Source: Nevskiaceae bacterium (GTDB taxonomy: Bacteria; Pseudomonadota; Gammaproteobacteria; Nevskiales; Nevskiaceae). From it: a DNA stretch of 64,000 nucleotides. The DNA lies in the NCBI GenBank assembly GCA_004297005.1, contig SCVA01000018.1:27103-91102 (forward strand). Direction: 5' to 3'. The position numbers were made by a program, and so were the translations under genes. Shown here piece by piece: positions 59,778-64,000 of this stretch; position 1 is the first letter of the stretch, and each line of letters opens with the position of its first letter. The notes below the pieces were generated by a model. That model had not been told where the DNA came from, searched no databases, and saw nothing but the letters and a program-made list of their open reading frames with translations.

Positions 59778-60701
59778 ATGAGCAGCACAGCGCTGAAAGT
59801 GGCAGCGGTAATCCTGGTGCTGTTGACCTTGGTGCTGGCCGCACTCGGTTTCAGCATGAGCCGGAACTATGCCGCCCGCACGGCCAAGGCCGAGGCGGAG
59901 GCCGCCAAGGTGGTTGGGCAGCAGGCTCCCCAGACCTTGGCCGTGGTCGCCCTCAAGCCCTTGGCGGCCTATAAGATCATTGGTCGGGACGACGTTTCCC
60001 TGGTGCCGGTGGCGGTCACTCCCGTCGACTACTACGCCAATCTCGACGAGGTGGTGGGGCGTATCCCCCTGGTGGATGTCGATGCCGGAGCGCCGATCAC
60101 CCATCGCTATTTCAAGGAGGGCAACATCCTCGCCAAGGTGATCCCGGCCGGCCACCAGGCGCTGGCTCTGGAGGTCAACGAGGTGATCGCCACCGGTGGC
60201 TTCGTGCGGCCCGGCGACAATGTCGATGTGCTGGTGTATTTCCGCGGCGGAGCGGGTGTCAACGACGCCCAATCACGGGTGCTGCTGGAAAATGCCCGGG
60301 TGCTGGCCTTCGAGGAGCGCATCATCGAGCGGCCGCAGGGCCTCAAGGAAGACGAAAAGCAGGATGCCAGCCGCCGCCGCCAGCGCACGGCGGTGATCGC
60401 GGTGCCCGACAAGGACACCACCCGAGTGATGCTGGGTGTCAGCCTGGGTGACGTCCGCCTGGCCTTGCGTGGTCAGCAGACCGCCACTGCCGAAGAGGCA
60501 CCTGCTGAATTGACCGAAGGGGGCCTGCCGCTGTCGGAGCCGGCCAAGGCCGCGGCGAAGGAGCAGAAGGTGCCGGACAAGGCGATCACCGCCGCGGAGC
60601 TGACCAGGGTCAAGCCGCCGCCGGCCCTGGAGAAGAAGCTGGGCCAGCCTGCCGTGGTGGAGGTCATCCAGGGCTCGCAGATCACCAAGGTATCCCAATG
60701 A
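59778..60701 (+). CDS. cpaB: Flp pilus assembly protein CpaB/RcpC
   Basis: The 307-residue inner-membrane/periplasmic protein has one TM (VAAVILVLLTLVLAALGFSM, about 8-28) and a SAF domain near residues 50-120 (VVALKPLAAYKIIGRDDVSLVPV). A RcpC-type domain follows at about 120-235 (GHQALALEVNEVIATGGFVRPGDNVDVLVYFRGG). It ends in a charged Ala/Lys/Glu tail. CpaB helps the secretin pass peptidoglycan or mature. It overlaps cpaC by four bases. Confidence 0.92.
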   Translation: MSSTALKVAAVILVLLTLVLAALGFSMSRNYAARTAKAEAEAAKVVGQQAPQTLAVVALKPLAAYKIIGRDDVSLVPVAVTPVDYYANLDEVVGRIPLVDVDAGAPITHRYFKEGNILAKVIPAGHQALALEVNEVIATGGFVRPGDNVDVLVYFRGGAGVNDAQSRVLLENARVLAFEERIIERPQGLKEDEKQDASRRRQRTAVIAVPDKDTTRVMLGVSLGDVRLALRGQQTATAEEAPAELTEGGLPLSEPAKAAAKEQKVPDKAITAAELTRVKPPPALEKKLGQPAVVEVIQGSQITKVSQ

Positions 60702-62095
60702 AACGCGCAAGGAACGCATCGATGCAGTTGGCATTCGCGGCATGCGGCATGGCCTGCCTGCTGTTGCTGGGCACGGCCTCGGCGCAGCCCTCGGGATCGG
60801 CCGCCGCCGACGGTCGGGTGGTGGCGGTGGAGGCCGGCGTGCACAAGCTGCTGCGCCAACCCCAGGACGTGACCCGGGTCGCGGTCGGTGATCCGGCGGT
60901 GGCCGAGGTGACGGTGGTCAACCGCCGCGAGGTGCTGGTCACCGGCAAGAAGGCGGGCATCACCAGCCTGCTGATCTGGCCCAAGGGGGCCGCCACGGCA
61001 CAGGAATACCGCCTGCGCGTCGGGCCGGCGGTGGATCCGCTCAAGCCCAAGCTGGTGGATCCGGAAACCGCCAAGGCCAAGAGCGATGCCCAGGATGGCC
61101 TGACCGGTAGCACCGACAGCCTGCTGGCCCATCGGCGCGCCAAGATCGGCGCCGATCTTCGGGCGCTGACTGAAACCGGCAAGGCGGTTGCCGTGCCGGA
61201 TCGCAGCAGCGTCGATCTCGATACTCAGGTGATGACCGAGGTCAAGATCGTTGAGGTCAAGCGCAGCACCCTGCAACAGATGGGACTGAACATCCTCAAG
61301 AATTCCGCCAATTCCACCGCCGGCCTGCTCACTCCGGGTTCCCTGAGCACCATCGATGCTCCCAGCGCCGGGGCCAGCACGGGTTATGACGCCACGGTGG
61401 CTGTGCCGATTCGGAACGCATTCAATCTGGTGATCGGCAATCCCGCCGATGGCCTGCTGGGAGTGCTCAGCCTGCTCGAGAACCGTGGGTTGGCGCGCAC
61501 CTATGCTGAGCCGACCCTGACTGCGATGAGCGGCCAGACCGCCAGCTTCCTGGCCGGTGGCGAGTTTCCGATTCCGGTCAGCCAGGGCGGCAGCAACGGC
61601 AGTGTCACGGTCAACTACCGGGAGTTCGGTATCCGCCTGTCGCTGACGCCGACGGTGCTGTCGCGTGATCGCATTGCCTTGAAGGTGGCTCCGGAAGTGA
61701 GCGATCTCGATTTTTCCGCTGGCATCACGTCCGGTGGTGTCACGGTTCCGGCGCTCTCGGTGCGGCGTACCGACACGACGGTGGAATTGGGTGATGGCGA
61801 GAGCTTCGTGATTTCCGGCTTGGTCAGCAATTCGATGATCAACAGCGTTGACAAGGTGCCGTGGCTGGGCGACTTGCCGGTGATCGGTGCCTTCTTCAAG
61901 AATTCCAGCGTCAATCGTGAGCAGCGTGAACTAGTGATGGTGGTGACGCCCCGGCTGGTGCGTCCGTTCGCGCGCGACGCCCGCCGTCCGGCGCTGCCGG
62001 GCGCCGAATTGGAGGTCTACAAGCCTTCATTTGGGCAGTTGATGCTGTTTGAGAGTGGCAAGTTCGAGACGGAATCCTTCGGCTTCAGCAAGTAG
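60698..62095 (+). CDS. cpaC: Flp pilus secretin CpaC/RcpA
   Basis: The 465-residue outer-membrane secretin has a signal peptide (MACLLLLGTASAQPS). An N-terminal BON-like/pilus N domain lies at about 35-115 (VHKLLRQPQDVTRVAVGDPAVAEVTVVN). The secretin core from about residue 215 includes VMTEVKIVEVKRSTLQQMGLNIL, LLSLLENRGLARTYAEPTLTAMSGQTASFLAGGEFPIP and the terminal VPWLGDLPVIGAFFKNSSVNREQRELVMVVTPRLV. This forms the outer-membrane exit channel of the Tad pilus. No separate pilotin gene is seen. Confidence 0.95.
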   Translation: MKRARNASMQLAFAACGMACLLLLGTASAQPSGSAAADGRVVAVEAGVHKLLRQPQDVTRVAVGDPAVAEVTVVNRREVLVTGKKAGITSLLIWPKGAATAQEYRLRVGPAVDPLKPKLVDPETAKAKSDAQDGLTGSTDSLLAHRRAKIGADLRALTETGKAVAVPDRSSVDLDTQVMTEVKIVEVKRSTLQQMGLNILKNSANSTAGLLTPGSLSTIDAPSAGASTGYDATVAVPIRNAFNLVIGNPADGLLGVLSLLENRGLARTYAEPTLTAMSGQTASFLAGGEFPIPVSQGGSNGSVTVNYREFGIRLSLTPTVLSRDRIALKVAPEVSDLDFSAGITSGGVTVPALSVRRTDTTVELGDGESFVISGLVSNSMINSVDKVPWLGDLPVIGAFFKNSSVNREQRELVMVVTPRLVRPFARDARRPALPGAELEVYKPSFGQLMLFESGKFETESFGFSK

Positions 62096-62116
62096 CTCTA
62101 CCGGCTCCTCCCTTCC

Positions 62117-63325
62117 ATGAGCTCAAAAGCCACCGCCTTCGTCATCGCCGACGATCCGGCCTACCAGCCCTGGTTGCAGGCGGCGCTGGGGGCCAGCGTC
62201 GAGTGCAACTTCACCCGGCCTCTGGATACCGCCGACCTGCTGGGTCGGTTGGAGCGTGCCGGCAAAGTGGATCTGCTGTTCTGCGACTTCGAGGACTACA
62301 ACGCTGCCGAGCGCGCCTCCCTGATTGAGGCGGTGGTCGAGCGCTTTCCGGATCTGCCGGTGGTCGGCATGGGTTCCAGCGAGGACGCCGCCACGGTCCT
62401 GACCGCGATGCGCTCCGGCGCTCGTGACTTCTTCGTTCTGCGTCGCGACGACAGCAAGCTTGCCGCCCAGGTGGGCAAGCTGCTGCGCCGCGCCGGCGCC
62501 GCCGCCCAGGTGGCGGTCGCCGCCAATGTCGGGCAGGGAAAGCTGTATTCGGTGGTCGGCGCACAGCCGTACGAAGCCATCGCCTTTCTGAGCACGCATC
62601 TGGCGCTGTGTTTCGCCGAACGTGCCCGCAACGGCGAACGGGTGCTGCTGGTGGACGCCGCGATGCCGGCGGGGGCCGGCGCCATCTTCCTGAATCTCTC
62701 GCCCACCTACAGTCTGATCGACGCGGTGGCCGATGTGCATCGCTGCGACCAAACCCTGGTCGATACCGCCTTCACCCGCCACTCCAGCGGCGTCTATCTG
62801 CTGTCGCTGCCCGAGGACGGCATCGGTCGTCCGGTGCTGCCAGCGGAGGACTTTGGCCGCTTGCTCGGCGTGTTGCGCAGCTTGTTCCAAGTCGTGGTGG
62901 TGGCGCTCGATGGACAAAGCGGCACGCCGTTCCTGCGTGGGGCCATCAATCAGGCCGACCGCGTGCTGGTGCTGACCGACCAGTCGATCCTCAAGTCACG
63001 GCAGACCAAGTACCTGCTCCGTGCCTTGCGGCTGGAAGATGTCGGCCTTGACCGCGCTGGTCTGGTGATCGACAACTACCGTCGCCGTCTCGGACTGGAA
63101 CCCGCCAATCTCGCCGAACTGTTCGACCTGCCCCTGCTGGCGACGCTGACCACCGAGGGCTACAACCGAATCCAGGCGATGAACTCCGGCGAGTCGCTGT
63201 TCTCGATCGCGCCCAAGGACCCTTATTGCGACGCCGTGCGCAAGCTGGCAGGCGCCCTGCTGGTTGGGGCGGCGGCGCCAGTGGAAGCCGCCAATGGCGG
63301 CCTGCTGGGCCGTCTGTTCCGGTGA
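62117..63325 (+). CDS. cpaE: CpaE/TadZ-like pilus localisation protein with degenerate P-loop
   Basis: The 402-residue protein has an N-terminal receiver-like domain (about residues 5-125; LLFCDFEDY near 53-61) and a ParA/MinD-like domain from about 140. Where CpaE proteins carry a deviant Walker A (GGVGTT-like), this one reads SVVGAQPYEAIAFLSTHLA (about 145-163) with no Gly-Lys-Thr. The following beta strand VLLVDAAMPAGAGAIFLNL with Asp180 and later ALDGQSGTPFLRGAINQADRVLVLTDQSI keep the fold. The receiver lacks the usual Lys near its end (RRDD). It is between cpaC and cpaF as expected. ATP binding is therefore doubtful. Confidence 0.9.
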   Translation: MSSKATAFVIADDPAYQPWLQAALGASVECNFTRPLDTADLLGRLERAGKVDLLFCDFEDYNAAERASLIEAVVERFPDLPVVGMGSSEDAATVLTAMRSGARDFFVLRRDDSKLAAQVGKLLRRAGAAAQVAVAANVGQGKLYSVVGAQPYEAIAFLSTHLALCFAERARNGERVLLVDAAMPAGAGAIFLNLSPTYSLIDAVADVHRCDQTLVDTAFTRHSSGVYLLSLPEDGIGRPVLPAEDFGRLLGVLRSLFQVVVVALDGQSGTPFLRGAINQADRVLVLTDQSILKSRQTKYLLRALRLEDVGLDRAGLVIDNYRRRLGLEPANLAELFDLPLLATLTTEGYNRIQAMNSGESLFSIAPKDPYCDAVRKLAGALLVGAAAPVEAANGGLLGRLFR

Positions 63326-63338
63326 GGGACTGACGCCC

Positions 63339-64000
63339 ATGTCCGCCCTTGTCGATCCGGTTCAGCGCTTCCGACTCTCGGATCAGTACCAGCAACTGAA
63401 GGGGAATCTGCATCGTTTCCTGATCCAGCAGATCGAGGAACGCGATCTCGACATCTCCACCTGGGCGGACGACAAGCTGGAGCGCTTCGTCGGTGAGCAA
63501 GTGCGACGTTACGTGCTCGACAACCGCCTGCCGGTGAACCAGCGCGAGAGCGAGGCGCTGGCCGCCGACGCCCGTCACGAGCTGACTGGCTTCGGTCCGA
63601 TCCAGCATCTGGTCGAGGACGACACGGTCAACGACATCGTCGTCAATGGCCCTGCGGCGGTATTTGTCGAGCGTGGTGGGGTGCTGGAAGTCGCGCCAGT
63701 CCGCTTCACCGACGACAACCATGTGATCCGGGTGATCCAGCGCATCCTCGCGCCCATCGGCCGGCGCGTGGACGAATCCACGCCCATGGTCGATGCCCGT
63801 TTGCCGGATGGCTCGCGCGTCAACGCCATCATTCCGCCGATCGCGCTCAACGGCCCTTGCCTGTCGATCCGCAAGTTCCGCAAGACCGCGCTGACCGCCG
63901 ACGACCTTCTGCGTTCAGATACCGTCAGCCGGGCCGAGATCGAGTACCTGCGCGAGCGGGTGCTGAACCGCGCCAACCTGATCGTGGTGGGTGGCACCGG
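63339..64000 (+). CDS. cpaF: Flp pilus assembly ATPase CpaF/TadA (partial, cut by window end)
   Basis: The first 220 residues of the secretion ATPase of the Tad system are present. Visible are the N-terminal helical region and FGPIQHLVEDDTVNDIVVNGPAAVFVERGG, VIQRILAPIGRRVDESTPMVDARLPDGSRVNAIIPP and LSIRKFRKTALTADDLL. The sequence stops at NLIVVGGTG, the start of the Walker A. Start ATG 63339 lies 13 bp after the cpaE stop. The rest, and the expected tadB/tadC and other genes, are outside the window. Confidence 0.93.
   Translation, partial: MSALVDPVQRFRLSDQYQQLKGNLHRFLIQQIEERDLDISTWADDKLERFVGEQVRRYVLDNRLPVNQRESEALAADARHELTGFGPIQHLVEDDTVNDIVVNGPAAVFVERGGVLEVAPVRFTDDNHVIRVIQRILAPIGRRVDESTPMVDARLPDGSRVNAIIPPIALNGPCLSIRKFRKTALTADDLLRSDTVSRAEIEYLRERVLNRANLIVVGGT

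Overview
The window is a GC-rich (by eye about two thirds G+C), densely coded gammaproteobacterial chromosome segment. The evidence is the neighbour order dapF-DUF484-xerC, hslV-hslU-DUF971 and bamD/rluD-pgeF, together with trkA/trkH, pntAA-AB-B, sucCD, apaH and queuosine transporter genes. AlkB, a rubredoxin, a fatty-aldehyde-type dehydrogenase and two DUF1302/RND(MMPL)/Ycf48-like clusters fit a hydrocarbon- or lipid-using environmental bacterium. A Nevskiales/Solimonadaceae-like lineage is a guess from content only. No rRNA, tRNA, CRISPR array, integrase-flanked island or complete insertion sequence was seen.

Layout. 1-6.7 kb: envelope cluster 1 (DUF1329, DUF1302 barrel, RND/MMPL permease, Ycf48-like protein). 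6.8-12.5 kb: dapF, DUF484, xerC, a tiny Ala-rich lipoprotein, hslVU, DUF971. 12.6-15.5 kb: trkA and trkH (convergent). 15.49-15.76 kb: a 273-bp MITE-like element with 33-bp perfect terminal inverted repeats and two internal foldbacks. 15.9-28.3 kb: aldehyde dehydrogenase, RND efflux pair, nitronate monooxygenase, DUF1801, VIT transporter, LysR regulator and a MacAB-type ABC exporter. 28.3-30.9 kb: CMD-family protein, HxlR regulator, alkB and rubredoxin. 31-38.9 kb: ppnP, pntAA-AB-B, a three-gene operon of GH19 hydrolase plus two uncharacterised membrane proteins, and yhhQ. 39-41.3 kb: ECF sigma factor operon with DUF3619- and DUF3106-type partners. 41.7-50.8 kb: priA, sucCD, nadE, bamD, rluD, pgeF. 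51-57.5 kb: envelope cluster 2 (DUF1302, Ycf48-like, larger RND). 57.6-64 kb: apaH and the start of a Tad/Flp pilus operon (flp, cpaA, tadE, cpaB, cpaC, cpaE, cpaF cut by the window end).

How it may fit together. The DUF1302/DUF1329/RND/Ycf48 sets look like trans-envelope machines for hydrophobic molecules. AlkB with rubredoxin would hydroxylate alkanes, and the aldehyde dehydrogenase with its hydrophobic C-terminal tail could act later in the same route. TetR-type palindromes sit at the alkB and RND-efflux promoters. The least explained items are the GH19 plus two-membrane-protein operon, the paired envelope clusters (one RND carries a cysteine-bracketed helical insertion), a BamD with a duplicated C-terminal motif, a CpaE without a recognisable P-loop, the MITE-like element upstream of trkH, and a DnaA-box cluster in front of priA.
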